From Thecamonas trahens ATCC 50062 (lineage: Eukaryota; Apusozoa; Apusomonadida; Apusomonadidae): a stretch of DNA of 64,000 bases. The position numbers and the translations under genes are program-made. The notes under the pieces were generated by a model. The model saw only the letters and a list, made by a program, of their open reading frames with translations. It did not search any database and had not been told where the DNA came from. Where the stretch lies: assembly GCF_000142905.1 (NCBI RefSeq), contig NW_013657667.1, positions 180,831-244,830 of the forward strand, given 5' to 3'. Of this stretch, positions 12,603 through 25,422 are shown piece after piece (the stretch's first letter is position 1; each line of letters begins with the position of its first letter).

Positions 12603-13133
12603 ATGCAGATGTGGTTCACTCTGGAGACCAGCGACCTGGGCCACTTGCTGTTCCACGGGTGGAAGGTGGAGAGCACCGGTGCGCTGGTCTTTGCTGCTGC
12701 CGTCTCGGCTGTCATGGCCGCTGTCTTCACCTTTGTCAAGTCGTGGCTCGTCCCCCGCGTCGACGCTGCTGCCCGCATCGCCGCTATTGAGGCCTCTTCC
12801 TCGCGCCACACTCGCCTCCCGCCGCTAGCTGGTGCCTGGGCGCACGAGTCGGTCGCCCTCAATCGCTCAGCCGCTGCCGTGTACTCGGGCGCAGACTCGG
12901 GCCGTAGACCCCTCATCGCCGGTATGCCGGGCGCTATGGTGCCGGGCATGCACGAGCCGGCTCGCCCATTTGCTCCCTGGCTGTGGCAGCTTGTCCGCGC
13001 TGGGACCCACGTCCTCCACATCACCATCGGCTATGCTGTCATGCTCATCGCCATGTCGTACTCGGCCTGGCTCTTCTTTGCCATCCTTGCCGGCGTCTTT
13101 GTGGGCTACCTCGTCGCCAACCTCGCCCGCTGA
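12603..13133 (+). CDS. Ctr-family copper transporter
   Basis: 176 residues with three predicted membrane segments: about 26-46, then a pair near 140-172. The family hallmarks are visible. TM2 carries the Mx3M-like GYAVMLIAM, which lines the Cu(I) pore, and TM3 carries the tight-packing GVFVGYL (GxxxG). The N-terminus is short, with MQMW rather than a long Met-rich tail, and the loop between TM1 and TM2 is about 90 residues. The family works as a trimer in plasma or vacuolar membranes. The stop lies 19 bases from the convergent gene's stop. Confidence 0.88.
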   Translation: MQMWFTLETSDLGHLLFHGWKVESTGALVFAAAVSAVMAAVFTFVKSWLVPRVDAAARIAAIEASSSRHTRLPPLAGAWAHESVALNRSAAAVYSGADSGRRPLIAGMPGAMVPGMHEPARPFAPWLWQLVRAGTHVLHITIGYAVMLIAMSYSAWLFFAILAGVFVGYLVANLAR

Positions 13134-13152
13134 TCCGGCATGGTCTCCACGC

Positions 13153-13995
13153 TCAGGCCTTGGGCCCAGATCCGGTCCTGGCCGTGACCCCGCCCACCAC
13201 TGGATGCGTGAGCAATACCTGCAGGACATCGCCAAGCATGTCACCGTAGTCGTTGCATAGCGAGTACTGCGAGGCCGGCACGCCCACGCCCAGCACATAA
13301 CCGAGTGCATGGCCGCGGCTTCCCCGACCGCCCGCCGAGCCGGTCAGCCAGAACCAATAGTGATCGCGGAGGACAGATCCGACCCGCCAGTGTGCCGCAA
13401 GGCACAGGGTCTTGAACACGTCCTCAGTGGCGTCGTCCAGAACCCGCGCAGCGTCTACCAGCGCTCGGCCGCCCGGCGCAAGCTGTGCATAAACCGCATC
13501 CTCCACAAGCGGCGCGTCGCGGACCGTTCCGGTCACCTTGAACGGCAGCTGGAGCCAAGTCACCGCTGCGTTGCGCCACCGCTCTACTGCATCACCAGCA
13601 GCATCCGCGACATCGTTGACGGCCGGATACGCCGCCAGCGCCAGCGCCACGCCGACCACTCGCACGTCGGCCGGCGTCAGCACGCCAGCAGCGGCTCTGG
13701 ACGCCACACGCGTCCCCATCCAAACACCGACCGCCGCCACAGCCTTGACCGCGTCCTCGGCCGCATCGTCTGCGCCGTCAACCGCAAAGCCAAATAGGCC
13801 CGCTAGCTCGGCCACCAGCGGCAGCGGCGGCGTCAGCGCCGTCCCGCCCACCGCGTCCGCCAGCCGCCCCGCCAGCGCCCCCGGCATGCCCGCCAGGACA
13901 CCAAGCGGGAGAAGCGCCGCCACAAAAACCACAGCCGCCACAGCCACATCCCTCCGCCCGAGCCAGCTTCCTACTTCTCGCTTCCTTCCGCTCAT
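13153..13995 (-). CDS. Uncharacterised hydrophobic protein
   Basis: 280 residues if started at MSGRKREVG (13995); an in-frame ATG at 14082 would add 29 residues. The chosen start puts a basic segment directly before a membrane helix (about 16-36), as in a signal anchor. Two or three further Ala/Val-rich segments follow, and there is a C-terminal Cys/Tyr-containing stretch (SQYSLCNDYGDMLGDVLQVL). I recognise no family. Codon use and lack of stops support coding, as does the compact convergent arrangement with the copper transporter. Confidence 0.6.
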   Translation of the reverse strand: MSGRKREVGSWLGRRDVAVAAVVFVAALLPLGVLAGMPGALAGRLADAVGGTALTPPLPLVAELAGLFGFAVDGADDAAEDAVKAVAAVGVWMGTRVASRAAAGVLTPADVRVVGVALALAAYPAVNDVADAAGDAVERWRNAAVTWLQLPFKVTGTVRDAPLVEDAVYAQLAPGGRALVDAARVLDDATEDVFKTLCLAAHWRVGSVLRDHYWFWLTGSAGGRGSRGHALGYVLGVGVPASQYSLCNDYGDMLGDVLQVLLTHPVVGGVTARTGSGPKA

Positions 13996-14950
13996 CTCAC
14001 TTCTGCCTGCGAGCCCACAACCAGAGCCGATTGAGTCGATGAGCCGAGTGGTGGCTGGAGTTGGGCGAGTGTCAGAAGTCAAGACTCACGGGCAAATGCC
14101 AGCCTTTTTTTCTGTGCGGGTGCGGAGAAAGTCACTCCGCAACACACCGTGTCGGTGGGACGACTCCACGTGCGACAAATGTAACACGGCGTACCCATCC
14201 CCGCAACAGCACACGCTCTCAGCCTCTCACTCGCCCTCCCTGTGCGTTTTACAAGCTAAAAGAGCCGCACAGAGGGCCTTGCTCTTGATGCTCAAACATA
14301 AAACTCTAGTCTCGGACCTTCTCGACCCTAACTGTCCCTTATCCGGCACCCGCTCTCTGCAATTTAGATGTTGACGAGTCTTCGGGAAGCCTACAGGAAA
14401 CCAGAATAGACCACCCGTATCCGGCTCACTGGTCATCACCAGCACAGAGTCAAACATCCCTTTTTTCGGAGCACATCCGCAGTTGCAGCAGAGCAAGGTG
14501 ATCTCCTGGCGATTGCAGAGAACTCAAAGGTCACATCACGCATGAACGCCAAGCAAAGGCGTCACTGCGTCTATAAGCATCGACAGGCAGAATGTGGCAA
14601 CATGGCAGCCTCGATGACGTGCCAACTTGCTGTTAATTGGCACACACGCGCATCGAGCCAATTTATGATACCCAGATCGCCCGCACACATCCTTGCCTTC
14701 TATGTGCGCTACCTGTACGCTACGGTGCATCTACTCCCATTGGTGCATGCAACATGTGACAGCAACATGTCAATACCACTGGTGTGTTGCTGTGTACGTG
14801 TAGTCTTACGCACGGGCACATTGCGGCTCAGCGGTGGATCGGGAGCTAATCACCATCAACTGGGTGAAATATTACTGGTCGGTCGGGAAGCCGGACGTTG
14901 CGGGAGTGGCAACCACCCCCCTCCTACGAGGAAGACCCACCCTTCCTCCC
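13996..14950. other. Intergenic, about 950 bases, less GC-rich
   Basis: Lies between two divergent genes. It is visibly lower in GC than the coding regions, with short T/A runs such as near 14100 and 14460. No tRNA-like cloverleaf, repeat or coding-like frame is apparent. It should contain the promoters of both neighbours. Confidence 0.45.
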
Positions 14951-16048
14951 ATGCCCGTACGTGCATCATGCGAGTGCACGGCGTGTGGCAAGACGTTCTC
15001 GCGACGGAGCAACCTTTTCCGCCACGTGCGCACCGTACACGGCACCGCCGCCGGCCTCAAAACCTCGGAACCGCCGACGTTCGCTTGCGATGACTGTGGC
15101 CAATTGTTTACTCGACGGGACACACTTCGGCGGCACTACACAGCCGCCCATGCCGACGTCACCTACCCCTGTCCGCTCTGTGATAGAGAGTTCGGCCGCC
15201 GGTCCTCCCTGCACCGCCACGTCCGCCTCGTTCATCCCGAAGCTCAGTTGTCAACCACATTACAGCAGCATGACTTGCTGTTGCCGTCGGCCCCGCTGTC
15301 AACTTCCATACCGAGCGCGTCACCATCGGCCACGACAACTTCGGCGGCCTCGTCGCTCGCGGCCACAAACACGGCATCATCATCGACCAGCGAGTCATCC
15401 ATCGCCAGCCGATCATCCGCCTCTCTCATCTCGAGCTCAAGCTCGGTCGCCGTGGCTGCTCCGCAGCTCGCTTTTCTCCCTGCAACTGCCACTTATGTCT
15501 CCAAATCCAAGCTCACCGCGAGCAAGCTCGCCATCGCTTTTGCTGCATCTCACCCGGACGCCATCGCCATCCATCACGACCACCACATCGACGCCCTCTA
15601 TGAAGGCCGATTGCTTTTCTTCTGTACCATGCCCCATGGCGAGTCTGGCAGCGAGTCCAGCACGACCGCCGGCCCGGGCACCCAAGACGACACCCAAGAC
15701 GACATCCGCGTCCGCACTGCTGCCAGCTCGGATACGTTCCCACTCGATCCAGCGACTACGACTCGCGTTGCTGCTCAGTTTCCGTCGCTCCACCCGGATG
15801 CCATCCATGCCCACATACATCGCCTCGACAAGCTCGAGATCGCCCCGGCTCCGCTGGTTCCCATAACCAACCCACCACCCGACCTCGTCGCTCTCGGCGA
15901 TCACATACACAACGACGGCTGCACACATCCACCCGTTGTCCATGACGACCACGTTGACTACCTGGTGGAAAACTGGCTCCATCATCCTGCCGCAGCTACG
16001 ACGGCAGCCGCCATCCACGGCTACCTTGCTTCCGTACCACATGAATGA
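14951..16048 (+). CDS. C2H2 zinc-finger protein
   Basis: 365 residues. Three C2H2 fingers lie at the N-terminus: Cys9/12-His25/30, Cys46/49-His62/67 and Cys74/77-His90/95, each with the expected hydrophobic spacing. The linkers are longer than the canonical TGEKP type, so they may not read DNA as a rigid array. After the fingers comes a Ser/Thr/Ala-rich stretch (about 100-180) and then a His/Asp-rich region with two similar segments of the form HPDAIxxHxHxxDxL. A DNA-binding regulator is likely; the second half matches no domain I know. The first in-frame ATG is 14951. Confidence 0.85.
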   Translation: MPVRASCECTACGKTFSRRSNLFRHVRTVHGTAAGLKTSEPPTFACDDCGQLFTRRDTLRRHYTAAHADVTYPCPLCDREFGRRSSLHRHVRLVHPEAQLSTTLQQHDLLLPSAPLSTSIPSASPSATTTSAASSLAATNTASSSTSESSIASRSSASLISSSSSVAVAAPQLAFLPATATYVSKSKLTASKLAIAFAASHPDAIAIHHDHHIDALYEGRLLFFCTMPHGESGSESSTTAGPGTQDDTQDDIRVRTAASSDTFPLDPATTTRVAAQFPSLHPDAIHAHIHRLDKLEIAPAPLVPITNPPPDLVALGDHIHNDGCTHPPVVHDDHVDYLVENWLHHPAAATTAAAIHGYLASVPHE

Positions 16049-16076
16049 ACAGTCTATGAAGTCGGCTTCATTAGAC

Positions 16077-19000
16077 CTACGCCGTCACATCCCACACGCA
16101 GATGTCGCCGCATGAGCTGCCAGACACGAGCGCAGAGCCCGAGTCGGTGACCGCCACCGCGCCCACCGCGCCCGAGTGGCCAACAAAGTCCTGGAACGTT
16201 CCCTCCCAGTAGTCGACAAGCTTGAGAACCCGCTCAGCGAGACCGATCGCAACCATTGGCGTTCGCCCCGTCGCCACCACGCTCAGCGTCAGCGGCCACT
16301 GATCGCGCCCGAGCGGGAGCGACCGCAACACTTCCTCGTGAACCAGCGAGTAGAGAAGGATTGCCGGCGCGTCCCCGTAGCCCGAGTACACAATCATGTC
16401 CGGCTCCACCGGCGAAAACACCGCAAGCGTCGGCGCTCCGGCCCGACCGGCCGCGTTGCCTTCAGCCGCGCCGGTCGCGCCTTGCTCCGGAATCGGCGGT
16501 GCCGCAAACGTGAGCCAGTCGACGAGTGCATACTTGTCACTCCGCCACCGCGTCCGCCACACAGAGACCCGTCGGTCAGCAGAACCGACAAGCCACAGCT
16601 GCGGATCGAGGCTCGACACGTCGATGCAATCGATCCGCGCCCCGGCATGCTCGCCGATCCGCTTCAGCACCGCCCCGTTGCCGGTGTCCAGCACCACCAC
16701 GTCACCGTTGCCCGAGCCCGCGAGAATCGCAGAGTCGCGGATGCCGCCCACGGCCACAGCCGTCACAGGCGCGTCCGAGAACGCCTTGTGTAGGCCCACC
16801 AGCGAGAGCGTCCGCAGATCAAACACCCGCACACACCCGTCCGAGTAGCCCGCCACCACCGCGCTCCGCACCTTGGACGCCACGAGACATGTCACGCCTG
16901 TAAACGGCGAAGCCACTTGGAACTGCACCACACCTTCCCACGGTCCCGCCCCGCGCCCGTGTGACCAGAGCCGGACAGACCCGTCGCGCGAGCCAGAGAC
17001 AAGTAGCGCATCGTCTTCGGCAAAGCTCACCGCAGTCACAGAGTCTGAATGTGCTGAGAGGAGCCGGACAGCCGTGAGCTCGGGCCAGTTGACAAACCAC
17101 AGGTTGCCGTCGCCGGACCCCACAAGCGCATCGTCACCGAGCGCAGATGCAGACAGCGCCACAAGCGGCGCGTCGCCAACCGTCAGCTCCTCGATCCGCG
17201 ACCCACCCACAGAAGCCGCCATCGGATCCTCCGGAAGAGCCCATGCCGCGAGCTTGCCGTGCATGTCGCCAGTGAAGAGAACGTCTGCACGCCACCCTAG
17301 CACCGTCACCTGCCGCGCCGCGAGTGGGTGCTCGCTTGACACCACTCGCCACGAACCGAGGAACGACGGTCCGCCCTCGCTGCATGTGTTGAACACCGCT
17401 ACCTCGCCAGAGTACGTCCCCACGTAAATCCGCCGTGCCATGCGCGACACACGCCGCGGCGACGAATCAAACACACCCGCTGTGAAGATCGAAGTCCCAA
17501 GCGACGCCGGCAGTGCCACAGCACGCGGCTCGGCCAGTCGTGCCCCGCCCTCGATCGTAAAGCTCGTCAGCGAGTACACCCCACCCGTCACAAACGCCGG
17601 TGGGTTCGCCGTCGGCGACCATGCCGCCCACAGCTGCGGCTGCTCGAGCACCACAGACCCGATCATGGCACACGACCGCAAATCCCACACCGCCACAGAC
17701 CGCTCGCCTGGTGACCCAACAGAGACAAGGTACTCGCCTGACGGAGAAAAGGCAAGCGCAACGACTCCGGCTTCGTGGAAAGCAAGCGACATCTGGCACA
17801 CTGCGTCCACCGCAGACCAAACCAGGATCCGCGCAGCGCCATCGACATCGCTTGTTCCCGGTGCAGACGCCACCAGCGACCCGTCCGGCGAGACCGCCAC
17901 CACAGAGACCGCCGCTGTGTGGCCCCACAGGTGCGTCTGTGCCTTGGACGCCAGATCCTCCAGCACCACCGCTGCTCCTGATGCATACGCCACGTACCCG
18001 CCGGCCTCGCACCAGACCACGTTGTGCCCACCAGTCCCGCTTATCGAGCCCGAGTACCCAAGAAGCAGTCGCGGCGAGAGTGCCGCCTCGTTGGCATCCG
18101 GCGGCGTGTACCGCTCCTCGGCAAGTCGTGTCGGCAGCGTGTGCTCCCGCCGCGGATCGACTGAAAACGCACTCGCCACCTTGATGGCCACATCACCAAA
18201 CGTCGGATCATCGTCTTCCACCACGCCTGCTGCTTCCGCTCCGTGTTCGCGGCCAGGCGTCGGTGAGCCGCTCGCCGAGCGCGCCGGGGAGCCGGCTAGC
18301 GAGCCACTCGCCGAGCTCGAGAGTGCATGCGGCGACGCGGATCGCTCCGTCGCCAGAGCCTCGAGCTGGGCTTCGGACCGCGCCCGAAACTCGGACGTCG
18401 TGTCACCGTGGAACCGCCACACAAAGACAGCTCCACCGGCGCCGGCGCTCACCACCAGCGAGTCGCCACAGGCAAACGCCACTCCTGAGAGATAACCCGG
18501 GGCGTTGACAAACGACTGTGCGCCAGGCGCTGCCCGCTGGTAGTAGTCCCAAACCTTGAGCACCCCGTCGTGCCCGCCAGACGCAATGTACTGTCCGTTC
18601 GCTGTCACGTCAAGTGCAGAGAACAGTCCAGAGTGGGCCATCGGCGTGCCGGCCACCAGCTCGCCGCGCGATGCGTCGGCTCGGAACAGGTAAGAGTCAA
18701 CAGTCGAGATGAGGAGCTCGTGCGAAAGCGCCCGCGGAAAATGCAGCGCCTGGGCCTGTGTGTGCAGCGTGATGACATGGATGGCTTGCAGTGACTCGGT
18801 CTCTGCCAGCGTCACCATGTCGTGGCTCGGCCCTGCGTACGCGAGCCAGCCGCCATCAGCTGAGACTGCCATCGGCAGCTCGCCCGACGGCGAGACCACG
18901 CCGTGCGCGATAAACTGCGTTGGCTGGTACAGCGAGTCGACCGCGTACTTGACAATAGTGCCGTCCGCCGAAGCCGAAAACAGCGCCGCCGCGTCGGGCG

Positions 19001-21663
19001 TGTACGCCAACTTGCCGATCCGTGCTGTGTGCTGCTTAAACTCGTGCGCGAGCTCCGCACTCTCCAGCTCAAACACACGCATCCAGCCTGACTCAAAGCC
19101 GACCGCCACATACCCGCCCGTCGGATGAAAGGCAACCGCGTGCGGTACGTCGCCCGGTGCCGTGAACTCGAGCAACTGCTGGCAGTCCGGCAGCGACCAG
19201 AGTCGGACCGAGCCGTCACCGGCAACCGTGGCAAAGCTGTCATCCTTGGGTGAGACTGCGAGATCGTGGACGCCCGCTGTGTGCGAACGGAGAAAAGTCG
19301 TGAATGACTGGGTCAGAATATCCAGTGCGCCGAGCGAGCCTGCAGCCGTCCCGCACAGAATCTTGAGGCAGTCGTACGAGATGGCCACCGAAGTGACGGC
19401 CGACTCGTGCTCAGCCTCGAGGAAAAAGTCGGAAAAGTCGAGCGGCCAGACCCGCAGAAACCCGTCGTCCGAGCCGCTGACACAGTAGCCATCAACAACC
19501 GAGAGTGACCGGATGGGACCGTTGTGGAGCTGGTAAATGGCCTCCAACTCAACCGTCGAGTACGCAATCTGGAACACCATGCCCGAGTCGCTCGCCACAT
19601 ACACCCGCTGCCCCAGCACCGCTTCGTCGTCCAGCACCGCACCACCAGCCGCCGGTGGAAGATGCCCGACTTCAAACGCCAGGTCGGTAAAGAGATGCCC
19701 AGTGTGTGCGCCTAGCGAGACCGGGCATGACCGCAGGACGCCAGCCTTGAGCCGCCAGAACCGCACGTTGTTAAGCCCACACGAGACAAGTCGGTCGTCG
19801 CCAAACGGCGAGAACTTGATGACTCCAACGTGCGGGTCGACGTGCGCTGTCGCCACCACCGATGCAATGCCACCCTGTGCTAGCGCCGACAGTGAAGAGA
19901 TGTCCCACACCACGAGCTTGGTCTTGCCCGACTTGGCCTTACCCACGCCCGCCAGCCGCGCCCCGGTCCGCGACAGCGTTAGCGCAGACACGTCGCGGTG
20001 GTGGCCAAGCAAGACGGCGAGCGACGTGCCGGTCGCAAAGTCCCACACCCGAATGATCGGCTCACTCCCGCCCTGGGCACTCGCCAACAGCCGCCCGTCG
20101 CCCGACAGCGCGAGTGCCACCACCGGAGCAGTGTGCCCGGTAAAGTACCGTTGGTGACTCGCCGCCGCAGCAGGCGAAGCGCACACACGGGTGGCCACCA
20201 CCATGTTGACAGCAGAGTACACCGCCTCGCTTCCATCGGCAGACCAGAGGCACGACGATGGGACGGAACCAGAGTAGCCGATCACCGACGCAAGCGTGCA
20301 CATTGGGTCCGGCTCGGCCATAATCGACTCGACCGACGGCTCCGGCATTGTCTCCCGCGGAATGATAGTCGCCATGAGTGACTTGGCGTGCGCCCGTCGC
20401 GCCTCGACAGAGTCGGCCGCAGCCGATGCTGCTGCCGCAGCTGCGGTGCGTGCAGCGTTAACTGGGATGTTGTTGCGGACAGATGTCCGCGCCCGCGCCG
20501 GTGATGCCAGCGCCTCGACCCGCGGAATCGGGACCGGCGTCATCGGCGCCGCAGCGCCCGATCGCGGTCCCGACCGCTGCGGACTCCACGACTCGCCGCC
20601 ACTGCCGCCGTCCGTCTCTGACGCCCGCTGGCTCGCGCTCGCGCCGTCGGCGCTGCTCGCCGCGGGTACATTTGTACGCGGATGTGCCGGAGGGACCGGG
20701 CGCGAGAGCGGGATCTCTGCACCAGACTCGACAAAGTCCTCGGGCGCAACCCCAACGGGGACCGGGAGTCGGTCGTAGGTGTAGAGGTCGTGCCACGACC
20801 GCCCCGGTCGCAGCGGCAGTGCCATGTCGCGCGGAAGCGATGTCGGTGAGTAGATATTATACGAGGTAAAGACGTTACGCACCAGGAGTGTCGAGCAGAG
20901 CTGGATGGCCTTGAGCGAATGATAGACCCGCGTCGAGTGCATGTCGAGCACCGCCGCGGCGTCAAGAACGAGCACCGTCCACTTGCCACCGGGGATATGA
21001 CCTGTCGGCAGCTGGATGAGCGACGGCGAGACCTTGATCTCCGAATACATGTTGGAGAGCGAGATGCGGAGCGTGAGCCCGTCTTGCGTCCTCACATCAA
21101 AGTGCATGGCGTACACGCTCGCCGCCCGCCGCGGCGCCTTGAACTGCACATACACGTACCGCCCCACCAGATTAAGGGAAGCAGACTTGCTCTTGGGCAC
21201 TCGGAGGTAGTTGGCAGCAGGCACTGAGCCCGAGAGCTGGAACACCTTGCGCCCGATCGTCTTGTCCACCGCCGAGCCCACCGCCCCGGCCATGTCGGCG
21301 CACTTGAACTGGTCGACCTTGAACGCCCGGAACACGTTCACCAGTGGCTCCTGCCACACTACGCACCCCCTCCATACGTACACACACACACATGTATACA
21401 CACGTATTCCGTCGTTGACGTCAATAAGTCCCTCGGTCGCCCTTCCCGCCCTTCCCGCCCTTCACGCCCTTGCCCTCGCTCTCTCCTCTTGGTCGCCCCA
21501 AAAAAGCGCGCCAACCGCAAGTCGGCCAGCAGCCACCTCCAACCACCACCACCCCTTCCTCCCCCTCCCCTTCCTCTTATTCCTCCTCCTCCTCCCCCAC
21601 ACACACGCCCTCTTCACATCACCCAGCATACGTACCTGTGGAGGCACGGTCCAGGTTCTCCAT
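16077..21663 (-). CDS. WDR90: WDR90/POC16 centriolar protein: CFA20 domain plus many WD40 repeats
   Basis: Two exons on the minus strand: a tiny exon 21663-21636 (28 bases) and 21358-16077. The intron is 277 bases, GTACGT...TAG, phase 1. The joined protein is 1769 residues. The tiny exon gives MENLDRAST and restores the family start VWQEPLVNVFRAFKVDQF. Residues about 10-190 form the CFA20 (DUF667) domain: GSVPAANYLRVPK, GRYVYVQFKAP and CSTLLVRNVFTSYNIY. A Ser/Pro-rich linker follows, then WD40 repeats to the C-terminus, with WD or similar dipeptides throughout. In animals and algae WDR90/POC16 sits on the inner wall of the centriole. Domain order, length and the N-terminal match all agree. 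The gene is head to head with a second CFA20-domain gene. Confidence 0.92.
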
Positions 21664-22060
21664 GGCAATGCCTGGATGAGTGTTACTGCCCCAGTCCCAG
21701 TCCCCAGCCTCAGCCCTTGCCCTCCCCCCCTCCCCGACCACCCAACCTGGCAAGCCCGCCCACCCAACTTGGCAAGCCCGCCCAATCGGTGCCATCGGCT
21801 TGGCCAAGTTGGGCTGTTCCTCCTCGGCCACTCCCCGCCCTGCTATCGTTCCTGCCCTTGTACCTAAGCAAGCACAGGGTGGTGGATTGAAGCTTGTATG
21901 GTCCGGCTACACGGATCGATGATGACCATGATGGTCATGGTCATGGTGACGATGACAACGATGGTGATGATGGTGACCGTCGCGATGACTGCTAGCGCAG
22001 AATCCCATCCAACTCGCTGTGCTCCATCGAATTATCATCACCGTCAGCCTTGACGTTTAG

Positions 22061-22063
22061 AGT

Positions 22064-22106
<43 letters not shown>

Positions 22107-22192
22107 CGAGACCAATGTGTGGGACGGTGCTCGGGGTGCGGTTCCAGAGGAACAACATGAGCCAGTCCCCCCCCCCCCCCCCCCCCCCCCCC
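22061..22192. repeat. ATG-triplet microsatellite and poly-C run next to gap
   Basis: About 15 tandem ATG/GAT units at 22061-22105, then unique sequence, then an uninterrupted C run at 22167-22192 that ends in the N gap. Confidence 0.9.
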
Positions 22193-22292
22193 NNNNNNNN
22201 NNNNNNNNNNNNNNNNNNNNNNNNNNNNNNNNNNNNNNNNNNNNNNNNNNNNNNNNNNNNNNNNNNNNNNNNNNNNNNNNNNNNNNNNNNNN
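22193..22292. other. Assembly gap (100 N)
   Basis: Exactly 100 N, a placeholder size rather than a measured length. It is flanked by a C run on the left. Confidence 0.97.
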
Positions 22293-22430
22293 TGATAGTA
22301 TGATGCGATCCACATATATAGAGTAGATCATAAAATATAATAGAGATATCAGATATATATGAGTATATACAGATAGGGAGAGATGGATAGATAGATATAT
22401 ATAAATATATAAAAATAAATATAATATATA

Positions 22431-22611
<181 letters not shown>

Positions 22612-22690
22612 GTCGTATAGTTCAAGGGTGGACGCAAGCGGAAGTAGAGAACACGAGGGGGTGGACAGGGGAGGAAGGAGGCCAAGGACA

Positions 22691-22738
22691 ATGAGCAGGC
22701 AGCGGGCCGAAGGAGCTCGGCCAGGTACCGGGTCTGGC

Positions 22739-22771
<33 letters not shown>

Positions 22772-25422
22772 CACCGAGGAGATCTTGAACTTGAGACTGG
22801 CTCTGGTCGTGCGAGTGCTAGAGGGCGACCTGGTAGCAGACTTCCTCGGGGTGCTGCTGAGAGTATGCGCAGAATGAGTGCTGGTCGCCCTCGGCGAAGA
22901 AGTACTGCCTCAAGCATGCCCGCCAGAACCTCGAGCCGCAGTCGGCATAGCTTCCAGGGCGAGACCGTTGATGTGTTCAACACTAGAGTACGCGAACAGC
23001 GAGAGAGGGAGGGAGAGAGAAGGAGGGAGGAGAGGAGAAGAGAGGCGGCCATTGACGTTGGATCTCCGTCTGCCATCTGCACCTCTCACACTCACAACGG
23101 GCGATCGTGTTAGGGCAACGAGCGATCGGCGCTCGGCAAGTGGCTGGTCTCGGGTGCTTCGGCGATGGTCAAACGAAGCTACGATCGCAAGGCCAAGAGC
23201 TATGTGCTGGTATGTGACGGTGGGACAACAACGACCATGCAGCTGCCCAAGTCTGACAAGCGTCCGCTCGGCCTCCACCATCGCTTCTTGGTCCTGCAGC
23301 TGTGTGTGGCCGAGAAGCGGACGCGCGACGGCGAGGCACGGCCAGACGACTTTTCTCTTGAGCTGCACATCACGGACGACTCGGAGAGGAAGCGCCGGTT
23401 TCACCTCTCGACCAAGGTGCGCACGCTGGTTACATCGGCCCTCCACGCACAAATCCCGCTCGGCTTTGTCCGCCGGAGCGTGTGGGTCAATCTTGTCCTA
23501 GACCTGGCGTCACTGGTGGCTGTCAACTACCCGGGTGCCGCGTTTGAGACACTCGACACCATCGTGGTCAAGCCCAAGCTCCTCATCCGCCGCATTTACA
23601 CCACTGCGTACCCGCTCGCCGACACGTCTGGCGATGTCGAGGTCTTTCCTGCTTGGACACCACCAGGCGACGACGCAGGGCCGGTCCCGAGGCCGTTTGC
23701 CTTTCCCACTGGCGTAGCCAACGTGGTCCAGGTCGTCGACATGGCCAAAATTATGGCAGCAGCACCGCGCGACGAGCCTTCGGTTGATCTGCCTGATGAG
23801 TCACCCCCTCGCTCGCGGAGCGTACGCTCGATACGTGCACCGCAGATCCCGCGTCGGTCGTCGATGCCGGCCGCAGAGCTGCAGGCCGAGGGAGGCGCGG
23901 GCCTCGACCTAACCCCAAGCTCGGTGTCAGCGCGCTCGGCCTCGGGTCACGCCCACTACCCGGGCTTTGCAGGCGCGCGTCGCCTCCCGCACACCTACAC
24001 CATGGCGCGGCGCAACTCGCGCGACAGCGGGCTGTCGCCGGCCGCAGCGTCGGCGTCGCCGCGGTCACGGCCGTCGATCTCGTCCTCGCCGCCACTCGGG
24101 CTCGACATGCACATCTCGGGCTCACCACTTACCGTCGCCACACCACCGCTCACTGACGAGCGGTCGCCGTCGCCACCCGTCGTCCGGATGAACGACCAAC
24201 CGCCGTCGCCCACCGCCGTCAAGGCGCTCGCCACCCCCGAGCTTGGTGCATCCCAGTCGTACGACGCCACACCGTTGTCGTCGATGACTGCCGCAGCTGA
24301 CGACGACTCGGTACTGTTTGACTCGGGCGCGTCGCGCGCCGCATTGGGCTTTCCGCCGCGCACTTCTCTGCCCGACCGCTCCCCGCCCGACAGCCGCCGG
24401 ACTTTTACCAAGACATTCCCGACAACCTGTACGACTCGGACCATCTCGCTACCAGCGAGCTCGGCGACGACGAGCGCGGTGTCGGCGTCGGCATTTCGAT
24501 GGACTCGACCGACTATGCGTGGCACTTGTTCCCACAGCGGTACAAAGGCCCGCCGCCAATGCCCACGGTTCCGTCGCCGACTGCCTGCACCGGCTCGATG
24601 CCCGGCTCGCCGGCGTCTGGCACCTCGATCGGCGACTCGGTCGGTGATGTCTCGCTCGTATTCTCGTCGGGTGAGATGGAGATGTTTGCCGATTCGGACG
24701 GCGACGTCGCCGTCGACAGTGAGGTTGAGGCTCTCCTGCTTGGCTCGCCACCGACTGTTGCGCACCGAAACGGCAGCGATGTCGAGAGCGACGATGCTGC
24801 TGCCGATTTTGAGCTCACCATGCCAGACCCGGAGCCGCATGTCGGACCGGCGATGCCGGCCACGGTGGCGGCGTGGGGCGAGAGCGCGTCGGCGCCGGCC
24901 GCAACCCCGCCGCCGGCGCGTAGACCGCCCACCGCTGCCGGCCGCAACTCGCGGCTCATTCGCGAGAAGATGCCCTCTCACCGGATTGGGACGCCGCAGC
25001 GGACCCGGCCATCGAGCGCCGCCCCGCGGCGATCATACTCGCCGCCGCTAGTCACCGCCACCGACATTGCCTCCGAGGCAATGCCGAGTCTGGCCGAGCT
25101 CAGCAGTCTTGAATCGGGCGGGCCCCTCTTTGACGAGCCTTTGCCCACGCCTGAAGCCGCCCTTCCGCTCGTCCGCAAGTCACTCACCATGGAGCTCACG
25201 CCCGAAGCCCGCCGCCGGCTGCGAGAATCGGCGTCACGGGTCTCACGCCCCGTCACTCCCGACGACGTACCTAATCCTGCAGTCCTCCCTGGCGAGAGCA
25301 AGGCGTCAACACCATCGCGGGTCCGCGAAGAAGAGTCGGGCAAGGAGCTTGAGCTCATCTATGACCCGATTTTGCACTGCTTCTTTGACCCGCGCTCCTT
25401 TGTCTGCTACGAGATGGTATGA
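22691..25422 (+). CDS. CFAP20-domain-containing protein (CFAP20DC-like), three exons
   Basis: Exons 22691-22987, 23114-24310 and 24394-25422; introns GTACGC...TAG (126 bases) and GTACTG...CAG (83 bases), both phase 0. The spliced protein is 840 residues. The CFA20 domain begins at [12 protein letters not shown] (about residue 88), continues across the first intron ([16 protein letters not shown]), and includes [33 protein letters not shown] and [18 protein letters not shown]. The second half is Ser/Pro-rich with several conserved-looking patches ([15 protein letters not shown]; a C-terminal [19 protein letters not shown]). The family (human C3orf67) is linked to cilia. The RG-repeat N-terminus before the domain may be partly untranslated, since a later in-frame ATG at 22916 is also possible. 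Confidence 0.8.

Noticed and set aside
14542-15093. Open frame upstream of the zinc-finger gene
   Set aside because: No conserved motif, and it overlaps the convincing zinc-finger frame.
22064-22303. Poly-Met and poly-Asp/His frames
   Set aside because: They come only from the ATG triplet repeat, the C run and the N gap.
24311-24393. Frameshift in the CFAP20DC-like gene
   Set aside because: The frame change is explained by an 83-base GTACTG...CAG intron in phase 0.
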